NCBI RefSeq assembly: GCF_024297145.1
Contig: NZ_JANCTC010000001.1
Coordinates: 124,001-188,000, forward strand
Length of the DNA: 64,000 bases
Source: Mesorhizobium sp. LMG 17147
Lineage (GTDB): Bacteria > Pseudomonadota > Alphaproteobacteria > Rhizobiales > Rhizobiaceae
Direction: 5' to 3'
The position numbers and the translations under genes were made by a program. The stretch's first letter is position 1. Each line of letters starts with the position of its first letter. The notes beneath the pieces are model-generated. The model saw only the letters and a list, made by a program, of their open reading frames with translations, was not told where the DNA came from and searched no databases. Positions 41,457 to 50,930 of this stretch are shown in pieces.

Positions 41457-43036
41457 GCGGCAGGCCTCGTCATCGTCCGTCGCGGCGCCGCAAGCCGCAT
41501 GATGGCCTCCTCGCTGGCTTGCGCGCGGGACAGGATTCCCGTCTGGCGGCCGTCGGCCATGACCAGGATACGGTCGGAAAGATGCAGCAGCTCCGGCAAT
41601 TCCGAGCTGATGACCGCGATCGCCAGCCCGTCTCGCGCCAGCTTGACGATGAGATCGTAGATTTCCCGCTTGGCGCCGACATCGATGCCGCGCGTCGGCT
41701 CGTCGAGCAGCAGCACCCGCGGCCTCGTCGCCAGCCATTTGCCGATGACGACCTTCTGCTGGTTGCCGCCGGACAGCGTGCCGGCAGGCTGCTCGACGGT
41801 CTCGCAGCGAATGCCGAGCGCCTTGACGGCGTCCCTTGCCAGCCCTTGCTCACCGGCCAGCGAGCGCAGGCCGAACCGCGCCAGCGCACCGACCAGCGGC
41901 AGCGCGACATTGTCGGTGATCGAGGCCTCGAGATGCAGGCCTTGCGTCTTGCGGTCTTCCGTGACCAGGGCGATGCCGAGCCGGCGCGCATCGCGCGGCG
42001 AACGGATTTCTACCACCTCGCCATCGAGCCTGATCTCACCGCCGGCACGTCCGCCGCTGGACCCGAAGATGGTTTCCAGGATTTCGGTCCGGCCCGAGCC
42101 CAGCAGCCCGCCGATACCCAGGATTTCACCTGCGGCAAGATCGAAACTGACGCCGTCGAGCACGGTGCGCCAGCCATGGCGATTGGGCTTCGACAGCGAC
42201 AGCTCGCTTACGGAAAGGACGGTGTTGACACCGGGGATGCGGTGCTCCTGGGAGGAAGCCAGCAGGTTTCGCCCGACCATCGCCGAAATTATGGCGTCTT
42301 CGTCGAGCTTGTCCATCGCCCGCGTCAGGACGTGGCGTCCATCGCGGAACACGGTGACCCGGCTGGCCAGATGCGTGACTTCGTCGATGCGGTGCGAAAT
42401 GTAGACGATCGCCACGCCGCTGTCGGCGAGCTGGCGGATGATGCGGAACAGCCGCTGGCATTCGGCTGGCGAAAGCGCTGAGGTTGGCTCGTCCATGATC
42501 AGAATGCGCGCCGACATCGACAGCGCCTTGGCGATCTCGACCAGTTGTTGTTCGCCGACGCGCAAGGCACCGACGCGCGCATCCGGATCGAGCTCGATGC
42601 CGAGCCTTTGCAGCAGCGCGCCGGCAGCGCGGCTGCTCGCCTTGCGGTCGACGATCAGCCCGGCGATCAGCTTCTCGCGGCCGAGAAAGATATTGTCGGC
42701 GACGCTGAGTTCGGGGACGAGATTCAGCTCCTGGTGGATGATGGCGATGCCGGCGCGCTCGGCTTCGCGGACGCCGGCAAAGCGCACCGCATCGCCATCG
42801 ATACTGACCGTTCCGTTATAGTCCGTATAGACGCCGGACAGGATCTTCATCAGCGTCGACTTGCCGGCGCCGTTCTCGCCCATCAGCGCATGGACCTCGC
42901 CGCGCCGCAGTTCGAAATCGACATCGACAAGCGCGGCGATGCCCCCGAAGGACTTGGAGATGTGCTCGGCGCTCAGCACGATAGCCGAGCCGTCCGCCAC
43001 AACGCCTTGCGCAGGGATGGAATTGCCGTGCTGCAT
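41453..43036 (-). CDS. Sugar ABC transporter ATP-binding protein, two-domain (RbsA type)
   Basis: A 527-residue ATPase with two nucleotide-binding domains. Domain 1 has Walker A GENGAGKST, signature RVGEQQLVEIAKAL and Walker B ILIMDEPTSALS. Domain 2 has GIGGLLGSGRTE (degenerate Walker A, usual for this family), LSGGNQQKVVIGKWL and LLLDEPTRGIDVG. It is the first gene of the importer operon. A TTGACA (43106-43101 on this strand) upstream with a LacI-type operator between -35 and -10 indicates repression by the divergent LacI protein. Confidence 0.94.
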   Translation of the reverse strand: MQHGNSIPAQGVVADGSAIVLSAEHISKSFGGIAALVDVDFELRRGEVHALMGENGAGKSTLMKILSGVYTDYNGTVSIDGDAVRFAGVREAERAGIAIIHQELNLVPELSVADNIFLGREKLIAGLIVDRKASSRAAGALLQRLGIELDPDARVGALRVGEQQLVEIAKALSMSARILIMDEPTSALSPAECQRLFRIIRQLADSGVAIVYISHRIDEVTHLASRVTVFRDGRHVLTRAMDKLDEDAIISAMVGRNLLASSQEHRIPGVNTVLSVSELSLSKPNRHGWRTVLDGVSFDLAAGEILGIGGLLGSGRTEILETIFGSSGGRAGGEIRLDGEVVEIRSPRDARRLGIALVTEDRKTQGLHLEASITDNVALPLVGALARFGLRSLAGEQGLARDAVKALGIRCETVEQPAGTLSGGNQQKVVIGKWLATRPRVLLLDEPTRGIDVGAKREIYDLIVKLARDGLAIAVISSELPELLHLSDRILVMADGRQTGILSRAQASEEAIMRLAAPRRTMTRPAA

Positions 43037-43086
43037 GACAAGGACGGCCTCCCTCCGTCGCCACCGAACACCTCAAACGCTAATCT

Positions 43087-43094
43087 AAACGTTT
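43087..43094. promoter_or_regulatory. LacI-family operator in the importer promoter
   Basis: AAACGTTT at 43087-43094 (wider context CTAAACGTTTCG) lies 7 bases inside a minus-strand TTGACA at 43106-43101. It matches the palindrome at 43192-43201 and the CG-centred consensus of LacI/GalR proteins. Confidence 0.7.
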
Positions 43095-43191
43095 CGATCA
43101 TGTCAAGGCAATATTTGGAGTCCGAGATTGTTCCATTTCAATTCTTGCGCAAAACCGTAAGATTCCGTACGTATTGCTGCCGTGGAGTGGT

Positions 43192-43201
43192 GAAACGTTT
43201 C
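43192..43201. promoter_or_regulatory. LacI-family operator at the regulator's own start
   Basis: GAAACGTTTC is a perfect 10-bp palindrome four bases before the ATG at 43206. With the site at 43087-43094 it is 105 bases centre to centre, about ten helical turns, compatible with looping. Confidence 0.7.
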
Positions 43202-43205
43202 CAAA

Positions 43206-44273
43206 ATGACAGCGTCAGGACGAAAAAAGCAGCGCAAATTCACTGCTCCGACCATGCTTCACGTGGCCGAGGCCGCGCGTGTTTCCGTGGCCACCGTATC
43301 GGCGCTGATCAACGGCACCGCGACCGTCAGCCCCGAGCTCAGCCAGCGCATCGAACAGGCGATCCGCGACATCGGCTACAAGCGCAATGCCATCGCCCGC
43401 AGCCTGAAGATGGGCACCACACGCACCATCGGGCTCACCGTCCCCCACATCACAAACCCGTTCTTCACCGACGTGGTTTCGGTCATCCAGCAGGCTTTCG
43501 ACAGGGCCGGCTACGCCGTCATGCTGTGCTGCACCGACGAGCACCTGAACACGCAGGACGACCAGATCAGACTGCTGCTCGACCGCATGGTCGACGGACT
43601 GATCGTCGCGCGTGTCGGCGACGGCGCGATCCTCAAACGGATTGTCGACGACGCCAACGTGCCGGTCGTGCTGCTCGACCGTGTTTGCCAGGGTGTCGAT
43701 ACCGATGCCGTCGTTCTCGACAATCAGCGCGCGGTGTTCGACGCCATCACCTACCTGATCGATCTCGGCCATCGGCGCATCGGCTACATCTCCGGCTCGT
43801 TCGATATCTCGCCGATGCATGACCGCATGGCGGGATACCGCGAGGCCCTCCAGGCCGCCGGCCTGCCGGCCGAACCCGAGCTCGTCCGCTTCGGCAACTT
43901 CCATGAAGTCGACGGCTACAACGCCACCATGCAGCTGCTTTCGCTGCACGACCGGCCGAGCGCCATCTTTTCGGCCAACAACCCGATGGTGATCGGCACG
44001 ATGAAGGCCATTCGCGATATCGGCCTGTCCTGTCCGGAGGATATTTCGGTCGCCTGCTTCGACGACTTTCCGTGGTCGGATGTGTTCCGGCCGCAATTGA
44101 CCACGGTCGCACAGCCGGTGCAGGCGATTGGCGAACAGGCGGCCAATCTGCTGCTCGACCGGCTCGCCGGAAACAGGGATGCGCCGCCGCGCAAGCTGAC
44201 GCTCAAGGGTCGCCTGATGATCCGCAATTCATGCCGTCCGCTAGGTGCGACTGCGCAGAGCGTCAGCGCGTAG
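43206..44273 (+). CDS. LacI-family transcriptional regulator of the sugar importer
   Basis: A 355-residue repressor. The N-terminal HTH is MLHVAEAARVSVATVSALIN (residues 17-36) with hinge helix RNAIARSLKMGTTRTIGL. The Peripla_BP-like effector domain has NPFFTDVVSVIQQAFDRAGY and VACFDDFPWSDVFRPQLTTV. It is divergent from the importer operon and flanked by two matching operators, so it probably autoregulates and represses transport. The inducing sugar is unknown. Confidence 0.93.
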   Translation: MTASGRKKQRKFTAPTMLHVAEAARVSVATVSALINGTATVSPELSQRIEQAIRDIGYKRNAIARSLKMGTTRTIGLTVPHITNPFFTDVVSVIQQAFDRAGYAVMLCCTDEHLNTQDDQIRLLLDRMVDGLIVARVGDGAILKRIVDDANVPVVLLDRVCQGVDTDAVVLDNQRAVFDAITYLIDLGHRRIGYISGSFDISPMHDRMAGYREALQAAGLPAEPELVRFGNFHEVDGYNATMQLLSLHDRPSAIFSANNPMVIGTMKAIRDIGLSCPEDISVACFDDFPWSDVFRPQLTTVAQPVQAIGEQAANLLLDRLAGNRDAPPRKLTLKGRLMIRNSCRPLGATAQSVSA

Positions 44274-44527
44274 CGCTTGGGCTCCGTTCGGAAACTTTGC
44301 ACTGCCGGACGGACCAGCGGTCCCCCTGTCCTGCCGACCCGGGCCTTCGCAGCCACTACGGGCGTTCGTCGTTCGAAAACCGAGCAATGGAAGGACGCGG
44401 CGCCGATCGAGCCAAGTGGCCAACGATCAGCCAGCCGACAGTCAGGAAAATCTTGGCAATCGAAGCAGGTCGGATTAGGAATATGACGAGATGCGGCTGA
44501 TCGTCCACACGGGCGCCGGCTTGAGTC

Positions 44528-45151
44528 ATGCGCGTGAAATCGATCCTAATCGGGCTGGTTCTTGCTGGGATGGCCGTATTCTTCGGCTGCACCACCGGCG
44601 GCGCATTAAAGACTTTCCCCTCGGCCTATGGCGGCCTCACCGACGCCGGTTTTCGCGTTCCGCCGGTTCCGATCTACAAGGTTGACCCAAAGTTCCATCG
44701 GCAGACAGTACCTTATGCGACTGAAGAGGCGCCGGGCACCATCATTGTCGATACAGGAGCGAAGTTCCTCTACTACGTGTTGGGAGACGGTCAGGCGCTG
44801 CGCTACGGAATCGGCGTTGGCAAGGCGGGCTTCGAGTGGCATGGCACCGCTCACGTTGCGAGGAAGCGCGAATGGCCGGATTGGAGCGCGCCGTCTGCGA
44901 TGATCGTGCGCGAGCAGAAGCGAGGCCGCATCATACCGGCCCATATGGAGGGCGGACTCATGAACCCGCTCGGGGCGCGGGCGCTCTATCTTTTCAACGA
45001 GAAAGGTGACACTGGATATCGCCTGCACGGTAGCCCTGAATGGTGGTCCATCGGCAAAGCTGTGTCGGCGGGCTGCATTCGCCTCATGAACCAGGACATC
45101 ATCGATCTCTATGACCGCGCCACAATCGGCACCAAGGTGATCGTCATTTAG
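44528..45151 (+). CDS. L,D-transpeptidase (YkuD domain) lipoprotein
   Basis: A 207-residue envelope enzyme that makes 3-3 peptidoglycan crosslinks or attaches proteins to murein. The N-terminal lipobox VFFGC (Cys21) indicates a lipoprotein. The catalytic motif is H167-G-S ... S-A-G-C183-I-R-L-M-N near the C-terminus. The YkuD N-terminal part is GTIIVDTGAKFLYYVLGDGQ. Rhizobia encode many paralogues. The gap from the LacI gene (254 bases) shows no gene. Confidence 0.93.
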   Translation: MRVKSILIGLVLAGMAVFFGCTTGGALKTFPSAYGGLTDAGFRVPPVPIYKVDPKFHRQTVPYATEEAPGTIIVDTGAKFLYYVLGDGQALRYGIGVGKAGFEWHGTAHVARKREWPDWSAPSAMIVREQKRGRIIPAHMEGGLMNPLGARALYLFNEKGDTGYRLHGSPEWWSIGKAVSAGCIRLMNQDIIDLYDRATIGTKVIVI

Positions 45152-45307
45152 TGGACGCCGCGTTTCCCGCAAACGGACGAGCATGAGGGATCGAAAAGCT
45201 CCGCGTAAAACGCGCGAAATGTTCGCTATGTCTTCGCACACCGGTTCGCGATGTTCCCTGCCTAAGGCCGGCCTTGCCCGCAACAGTGGCAAGTGGCGAA
45301 CCAACTC

Positions 45308-46309
45308 TCAGGCAGCTTCCGACAGCGATTTGTGAGCGTCGGCCAGGATCTCGAACGAGCGCACCCGCGCCGCATGGTCGAAAATCTGCGCTGTGACCAT
45401 CAGCTCGTCGGCGCCGGTGCGGCGCACGAAGGCCTCGATGCCTTGCCTGACCGTTTCGGGAGAGCCGACGACGGCGCAGGAAAGCGCTTGGCCGAGCATG
45501 GTCTTGGCCATTGGATCGAGGTCGCGCTCATATCCTTCGACCGGCGGCGGCAATCGGCCGGGCCGGCCGGTGCGCAGATTGACGAAGGCCTGCTGCAGCG
45601 AGGTGAACAGCAGCCGCGCCTCGGCATCGGAAGGAGCGGCGAAGACATTGAGGCCGAGCATCACGTAGGGCCTGTCGAGCTGCTCCGAAGGCTGGAAACG
45701 CGAGCGGTAGATCTCCAGCGCATGGTCGAGCTCGGCCGGCGCAAAATGCGAAGCGAAGGCGTAGGGCAGGCCGAGCATGGCGGCAAGCTGCGCGCCGTAG
45801 AGGCTGGAACCGAGAATCCAGATCGGCACCTTTTCGCCTTCGCCGGGCACCGCGCGGATGCGTTGGCCGTCTTCGGCCGGCTGGAAGTAACCCATCAGCT
45901 CGACGACGTCCTGCGGGAAATTGTCGGCGCCAGCATCGAGGTTGCGGCGCAGCGCCCGTGCCGTGGCCATGTCGGTGCCGGGCGCCCGCCCGAGGCCGAG
46001 ATCGATGCGACCGGGATGCAGAGCGTTGAGCGTGCCGAATTGCTCGGCGATGACCAGCGGCGAATGATTGGGCAGCATGATGCCGCCGGCGCCGACGCGT
46101 ATCGTCTTGGTGCCGCCGGCCACATGGGCAATGACCACCGAGGTGGCGGCGCTGGCGATGCCCGGCATGTTGTGATGCTCAGCCAGCCAGTAGCGCTTAT
46201 ATCCCAGCCGCTCGGCATGGCGGGCGAGATCGAGCGAATTGGCGAGTGACTGCGAAGCGTTGCTGCCTTCGACGATCGGCGACAGGTCGAGAACGGAAAG
46301 AGCGGTCAT
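45308..46309 (-). CDS. Luciferase-like (LLM class) flavin-dependent oxidoreductase, MsnO8-like
   Basis: A 333-residue bacterial-luciferase-fold monooxygenase, FMN-dependent with partner reductase. Segments [28 protein letters not shown] and [18 protein letters not shown] are typical of the MsnO8-type subgroup. The start is ATG 46309; an upstream extension to 46411 has no ribosome site or family residues. Substrate unknown. A second, non-identical LLM gene lies 1.4 kb away. Confidence 0.9.
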   Translation of the reverse strand: MTALSVLDLSPIVEGSNASQSLANSLDLARHAERLGYKRYWLAEHHNMPGIASAATSVVIAHVAGGTKTIRVGAGGIMLPNHSPLVIAEQFGTLNALHPGRIDLGLGRAPGTDMATARALRRNLDAGADNFPQDVVELMGYFQPAEDGQRIRAVPGEGEKVPIWILGSSLYGAQLAAMLGLPYAFASHFAPAELDHALEIYRSRFQPSEQLDRPYVMLGLNVFAAPSDAEARLLFTSLQQAFVNLRTGRPGRLPPPVEGYERDLDPMAKTMLGQALSCAVVGSPETVRQGIEAFVRRTGADELMVTAQIFDHAARVRSFEILADAHKSLSEAA

Positions 46310-46464
46310 CGGCGCGGGGTTTCCTGTGGGCCGAACGGATGTAGGAAGCCGTTGCCGAGGCGGCAAATTCAAAATGTTGATTGAGCACTGCAGGCACAAC
46401 GGACGTGCCACCGATGCAAGGTCGTGATCCGCCCCAATCGGGGGACGTTTTTGACCTTAAGCCG

Positions 46465-47625
46465 CTACTTTTTCGCCTCGTGAATTTCTTCGTCCTCGAT
46501 CACCACCGTATGCTGCGCCGCGAGGAAATTGCCGACATGACTGAGGCCGTCGAAATGATCGCAGAACACCTTGATCACGACCAGCAGCGGCACCGCCAGC
46601 AACGCGCCGACGAAACCCCACAGCCAGGACCAGAAGGCGATGGCGATGAGGATCGCCACTGCGTTGATCTCGAGACGGCGGCCGACCACCGTCGGCGTCA
46701 CGAACTGGCCTTCGACGACATCGCACATAAGTACGAAGGCCGGCGCCAGCAGCGCATAGGAAATCGTGTCGAAGCTGATCAGCGCGATGATCGTGACCAG
46801 CGTGATGGTGGTCAGCGCCCCGATATAAGGCAGGAAATTGAGCAGAGCCGCTGCCGCGCCCCAGACCTGCGCGTTGGGCACGCCGAGCGCCCAAAGGCCG
46901 AGCCCGATGACAATGCCGAGACATGTATTGATCACCGTGACGGTAAGCAGATAATGCGAGATTTCACGTTCGACGTCGTAGACGACGCGCAGCGCCCGCT
47001 TCTTTTCGCTGAGACTGGAGAAGGACTGGACGATCTTTTCATAGAACATCGTGCCCGAGGCTAGCAGGAACAGCGACAGGACGAAGACGATGGTAACGCT
47101 GACGCCAGCCGACAGCACATTGCCGGCCGCCTGCGAGAGAATACCGGATGGCGCCATCGCCACCCTCTGAACGCCCGGCTCCTGGGTTGTCTGTGTCAGG
47201 CCCTCGATCTGGCGCGAAATCTCCACGATCCGTTCGAACGGACGGCGCAGTTGTGCCAGACGTTCGGTAAGCTGCTGGCCGATCGTCGAGGTGTTGTTGA
47301 TGAGGTCGATGACCGGGCCGCTGAGCAGATATCCCGCGACGGCGACGAGGCAGAACGAAAGCAGCACCAGCAGTGTCGCCGAAATGACATCGGGCATGCC
47401 ATGCTTGCGCAGGAAGCGAACGATCGGCGTCAGCGTCAACGCCAGCAGGAAAGCCAGAATGACCGGCATGAAGAAGGCACGGGCGAAGTAAAGCGCGTAG
47501 ATCGCCATAAGGATGAAGATGCCGACGAGCAGCGAACGCATCAGATGCGCATCCGCCCGCGCCTCGACGCGCGGATCCGGGCTTTCGGCAGCGCTTGCGC
47601 CCGAAGCGGCGGGTTCGGCTTTCAT
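46465..47625 (-). CDS. AI-2E family transporter (TqsA/PerM type permease)
   Basis: A 386-residue inner-membrane protein of the AI-2E family, with eight predicted helices, for example LLVGIFILMAIYALYFARAFFMPVILAFLL and INTCLGIVIGLGLWALGVPNAQVWGAAAALLNFLPYIGALTT. Family members range from quorum-signal exporters to Na+/H+ antiporters. The ATG 47625 has GAGG six bases upstream; an in-frame GTG at 47643 is upstream of that site. Confidence 0.92.
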   Translation of the reverse strand: MKAEPAASGASAAESPDPRVEARADAHLMRSLLVGIFILMAIYALYFARAFFMPVILAFLLALTLTPIVRFLRKHGMPDVISATLLVLLSFCLVAVAGYLLSGPVIDLINNTSTIGQQLTERLAQLRRPFERIVEISRQIEGLTQTTQEPGVQRVAMAPSGILSQAAGNVLSAGVSVTIVFVLSLFLLASGTMFYEKIVQSFSSLSEKKRALRVVYDVEREISHYLLTVTVINTCLGIVIGLGLWALGVPNAQVWGAAAALLNFLPYIGALTTITLVTIIALISFDTISYALLAPAFVLMCDVVEGQFVTPTVVGRRLEINAVAILIAIAFWSWLWGFVGALLAVPLLVVIKVFCDHFDGLSHVGNFLAAQHTVVIEDEEIHEAKK

Positions 47626-47758
47626 TCTGACCCTCGGCGGCACACCGCGATTGGTGCAGACCGTTGGCGAAAACGCCTCTGTCGCTTCAAGGTTCCGTTA
47701 GCCGGCGTCACCGACAAGGCCGCCTCGCGGCCTTGGCAATGAATCAGGTGACTGGGAA

Positions 47759-48820
47759 TCAGGCAACCGGCGCCGCCACGGCGGGAACGGCCCTCGCAGT
47801 TTCCCGGCGCACGATCGGCGCCACCTTGGTGCCGTAGAGTTCGATGGCCTTCATCACCTTGGCGTGCGGCATGGTGCCGATCGCCATTTGCAGCAGGAAG
47901 CGGTCGTTGCCGAATATCCTGTGCTGGGCAATGATCTTCTCGGCCACCTGTTCTGGATTGCCGACGAACAGCGCGCCGTTCGGGCCGCGCGATTGGTCGA
48001 AATGCGCCCGCGATGTCGGCCCCCAGCCGCGCTCACGGCCGATACGGTTCATCACCTCGGCCTGCGGCCCGTAGAAATCGTCGGCTGCCTGGTTCGTGGT
48101 CTCGGCGATGAAGCCGTGCACGTTGAGACTGGTGGCAAGGCTTGCCGGATCGTTGCCGGCGCGTCTGGCCGCATCCCTGTAGATGTCGAACAGCGGTGCG
48201 AACCGCGCCGGCTCGCCACCGATAATCGCCAGTGCCAGCGGCAACCCGAGCACGCCGGCGCGGGCGACGGATTGCGGTGTTCCACCGACGGCGATCCAGA
48301 TCGGCAATTTGTCCTGCAAGGGCCGGGGATAGACGCCGCGATCATTGATCGGAGCGCGCAGACTGCCCGACCAGGTCACCTTGACATGATCGCGGATGGC
48401 GAGCAGCAGGTCGAGCTTCTCGGCAAAGAGCTCGTCATAATCTTCGAGATTGTAGCCGAAAAGCGGAAAGGACTCGATGAACGAGCCGCGCCCGGCCATG
48501 ATCTCCGCCCGGCCGCCGGACAGAAGGTCTAGGGTGGCAAACTGCTGGAAGACGCGCACCGGATCGTCGGACGACAGCACGGTGACAGCGCTGGTCAGCC
48601 TTATGCGCCTGGTTCGTTCGGCGGCCGCCGCCAATGCCACCACCGGAGCGGAGGCAGCGTAGTCGGGACGGTGGTGCTCGCCGAGACCAAAGACGTCCAG
48701 CCCGACCTGGTCGGCGAGCTCGATCTCCTCGATCAAATTGCGCAGCCGCTCGTGCGCACCGATCGCACCGGGACCCGGTTCCGGGCTGACGTCGGCGAAA
48801 GTGTAGAGACCGAGTTCCAT
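47759..48820 (-). CDS. LLM class flavin-dependent oxidoreductase
   Basis: A 353-residue luciferase-like monooxygenase. It has [52 protein letters not shown] and a conserved Trp/Arg region [22 protein letters not shown]. It differs clearly from the gene at 45308-46309. The C-terminal Ala/Val tail is low complexity. Substrate unknown. Confidence 0.9.
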   Translation of the reverse strand: MELGLYTFADVSPEPGPGAIGAHERLRNLIEEIELADQVGLDVFGLGEHHRPDYAASAPVVALAAAAERTRRIRLTSAVTVLSSDDPVRVFQQFATLDLLSGGRAEIMAGRGSFIESFPLFGYNLEDYDELFAEKLDLLLAIRDHVKVTWSGSLRAPINDRGVYPRPLQDKLPIWIAVGGTPQSVARAGVLGLPLALAIIGGEPARFAPLFDIYRDAARRAGNDPASLATSLNVHGFIAETTNQAADDFYGPQAEVMNRIGRERGWGPTSRAHFDQSRGPNGALFVGNPEQVAEKIIAQHRIFGNDRFLLQMAIGTMPHAKVMKAIELYGTKVAPIVRRETARAVPAVAAPVA

Positions 48821-49049
48821 AGTGTGTCATCCCAGCGTTTGTCCTGGGGCTACAGGTAGCGATCAGTCCGCCGCCCCGCCAGATGGCTGGATGGTGAACA
48901 GTGCGGGTGCCTTTCAGCCGAATTCAATCGAAATGGCGTCTCCCGGCTGCAACAGATCAGAATTTCATGGCTGGCATACCGTTTTGGCGCTTGAACTCTC
49001 GGTTTTCACGCGTATGTAAGCCTCGCAAATTGACTTCAGGGAAGTGGAC

Positions 49050-49478
49050 TTGGCTATCTATAGGGAAAAAGACGTTTTCGAGCGGCGCAATGCCGCGAAC
49101 GAGGCAAAGAAGGCGCTTCTGGAGCGCTTCAAGGCAAAGCCGGCGGCAGATGATCCAGCGGTGCTGGCACGACAGGCCGAGCGCAAGGCGATCCTCGAGG
49201 CCCGCGCGATACGCGAGGCCGAAAAGGCCAGGCTGAAGCAGGAAAAGCTGGCGCGCGAAGCGGCCGAAAAGGCCGAGCGCGAGGCAGCCGCCGAAGCGGC
49301 ACGCATCGCCGCCGAAGAGGCCGCACAGGCCGAAGCGAAGATCCGGGAAGCTGAAGAGAACGAGCGCATCGCCCGTTTTCTTGCCGACGAGGCCGAACGT
49401 AAGGCCAAGCGTGACGCACGCTATGCCGCGCGCAAGCAGCGCACCGGCAGGACGCCGCCCGGCTTCTCCGCGCGATAA
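49050..49478 (+). CDS. DUF6481-like Lys/Ala/Glu-rich coiled-coil protein
   Basis: A 142-residue cytoplasmic protein that is almost entirely charged helix (AREAAEKAEREAAAEAARIAAEEAA), a predicted long coiled coil, with RDARYAARKQR near the end. The N-terminus FERRNAANEAKKALLERFKAK matches the DUF6481 style. I prefer the TTG at 49050 (seven bases after AGGGAAG) to the GTG at 49044, which overlaps the ribosome site. Function unknown. Such proteins are often near cold-shock genes in rhizobia, but none is seen here. Confidence 0.75.
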   Translation: MAIYREKDVFERRNAANEAKKALLERFKAKPAADDPAVLARQAERKAILEARAIREAEKARLKQEKLAREAAEKAEREAAAEAARIAAEEAAQAEAKIREAEENERIARFLADEAERKAKRDARYAARKQRTGRTPPGFSAR

Positions 49479-49657
49479 CGCCTTCCGGCACTGATTCAAG
49501 CCATCGGAACGCTCCGTTTCGATGGCTTTCGGCCGATTTCTTGAATGCGCGAAATCTATCTTCGCCGCATCCATAGGGGATGCGCGTGAGCTTAATGAAC
49601 AATCATACCAGCCGGGTTTGCGGCCGGTCGAAATAAGCCGAAACGGTAGCTGCGGCC

Positions 49658-49783
49658 CTACTTGTCCTTCAGCTTCATCGCCTTCACCGGCGGTGCCTTC
49701 AAGGCCGGCGCCGGAGCGGGTTTCTTCGCGTCCTTCTTCGGCTTGCGGGCTTCCTTGCCTGCCTTCATCGCACCCTTAGCCAT
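49658..49783 (-). CDS. 41-residue Lys/Ala/Pro-rich basic protein
   Basis: A tiny gene with a strong ribosome site (TGGAGGA about seven bases before the ATG at 49783) and a clean stop at 49658. The product is MAKGAMKAGKEARKPKKDAK followed by Pro-Ala-rich KKPAPAPALKAPPVKAMKLKDK; nearly a third of its residues are Lys and there are no aromatic or Cys residues. Its composition resembles histone-H1-like tails or nucleoid and RNA-binding peptides. I know no characterised family. Confidence 0.65.
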   Translation of the reverse strand: MAKGAMKAGKEARKPKKDAKKPAPAPALKAPPVKAMKLKDK

Positions 49784-49998
49784 GATTCGTTCCTCCAGTT
49801 GATGTCTGGCGAAGTGAAACAAGAGAAAACGCTCGACTGCAAGAGGCCGCTGCCGGGCAGTCGCCCTGGCCGATGGCTGTCAACCGGTTTCTAATTCCCT
49901 CGTAAACCGCAGCGGTCCGTGCCATGGTCTTCTTCGCACTGCAGCATCAGCCCTCGCGTTTCGCCGGCTGATGATCAGGCAGGCCGGTCAGGACGACA

Positions 49999-50808
49999 AT
50001 GCGGATCCACATCGGTTGCCAGATGAGCTTCGACTTCCCGCAGGAAACACCGCTGATCGCGATGCTAAATGTCCATTATTCGCGCGCATCCGATCTTGAG
50101 CGGCCGGACTTCCTGACGTCGAACCCGCCGGTGCCGATCGAGAGCTACCGCGACAGTTTCGGCAATTGGTGCAACCGTCTCGTTGCGCCGGCCGGGCGCT
50201 TTGCCTTCGGCACCGACGCGGTCATCCGCGACCCCGGCTCCTTTGAGACGCGCGAGCTGACGGCGTGGCAGCACGAGGTGCGCGATCTGCCGTCGGAGAC
50301 GCTGCTGTTCCTGCTGCCCAGCCGTTATTGCGAGAGTGACGTGCTGTCGAATGAAGCGTGGCGGCTGTTCGGCAGCACCCCGCTCGGCATTCCGCGCGTC
50401 CAGGCGGTCTGCGACTTCGTCCATAACCACATCGTCTTCAACTATTTCAATGCACGGCCGACGCGCACCGCCGCCGAGGCCTATCGCGAGCAGAGTGGTG
50501 TGTGCCGCGACTTTGCTCACCTCGCTGTTGCCTTCTGCCGCGCCCTGAATATTCCAACCCGCTACTGCACCGGCTATATCAGTGACATCGGCCTGCCAAA
50601 GCCGTGGTCGGACATGGATTTCGCCGCCTGGATGGAGGTCTACCTCGGCGGCCGCTGGCACGCGTTCGACCCGCGCAACAACGCGCCGCGCATCGGCCGC
50701 ATCCTGATTGCCTCCGGGCGCGATGCCGCTGATGTGCCGCTGACCCACATTTTCGGGCCGGGCGCGCTGGCTGGCTTCAAGGTCTGGACAGACGAGGTCG
50801 TCGAATAG
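49999..50808 (+). CDS. Transglutaminase-like protein
   Basis: A 269-residue cytoplasmic protein. An N-terminal bacterial transglutaminase-associated domain (about 1-130) is followed by a papain-fold core with the nucleophile C169 (SGVCRDFAHLAVAFCRALNI). The later motif reads MDFAAWMEVYLGGRWHAFDPR, with D224 present. The His that usually precedes the conserved Ala-Trp in this position (residue 209) is Ala. This may be a subfamily trait with another His serving. A protease or amidase role is possible; none is assigned. Confidence 0.85.
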   Translation: MRIHIGCQMSFDFPQETPLIAMLNVHYSRASDLERPDFLTSNPPVPIESYRDSFGNWCNRLVAPAGRFAFGTDAVIRDPGSFETRELTAWQHEVRDLPSETLLFLLPSRYCESDVLSNEAWRLFGSTPLGIPRVQAVCDFVHNHIVFNYFNARPTRTAAEAYREQSGVCRDFAHLAVAFCRALNIPTRYCTGYISDIGLPKPWSDMDFAAWMEVYLGGRWHAFDPRNNAPRIGRILIASGRDAADVPLTHIFGPGALAGFKVWTDEVVE

Positions 50809-50930
50809 CCCCGCGCCGCCCTTTTGCACAACTGACCTTGTGAACAACTCGGCGCTTCAGGCGTTGTGAGAGCTGTGGAGCGTGGGCGGACGCTCCGCCA
50901 ATCTCGGTGCATCAACCAAGGCAGCACACC

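Noticed and set aside
44274..44527. Short ORFs between the LacI and L,D-transpeptidase genes
   Set aside because: Overlapping frames with no ribosome site, no family features and no conserved motif; I see nothing else in the gap.
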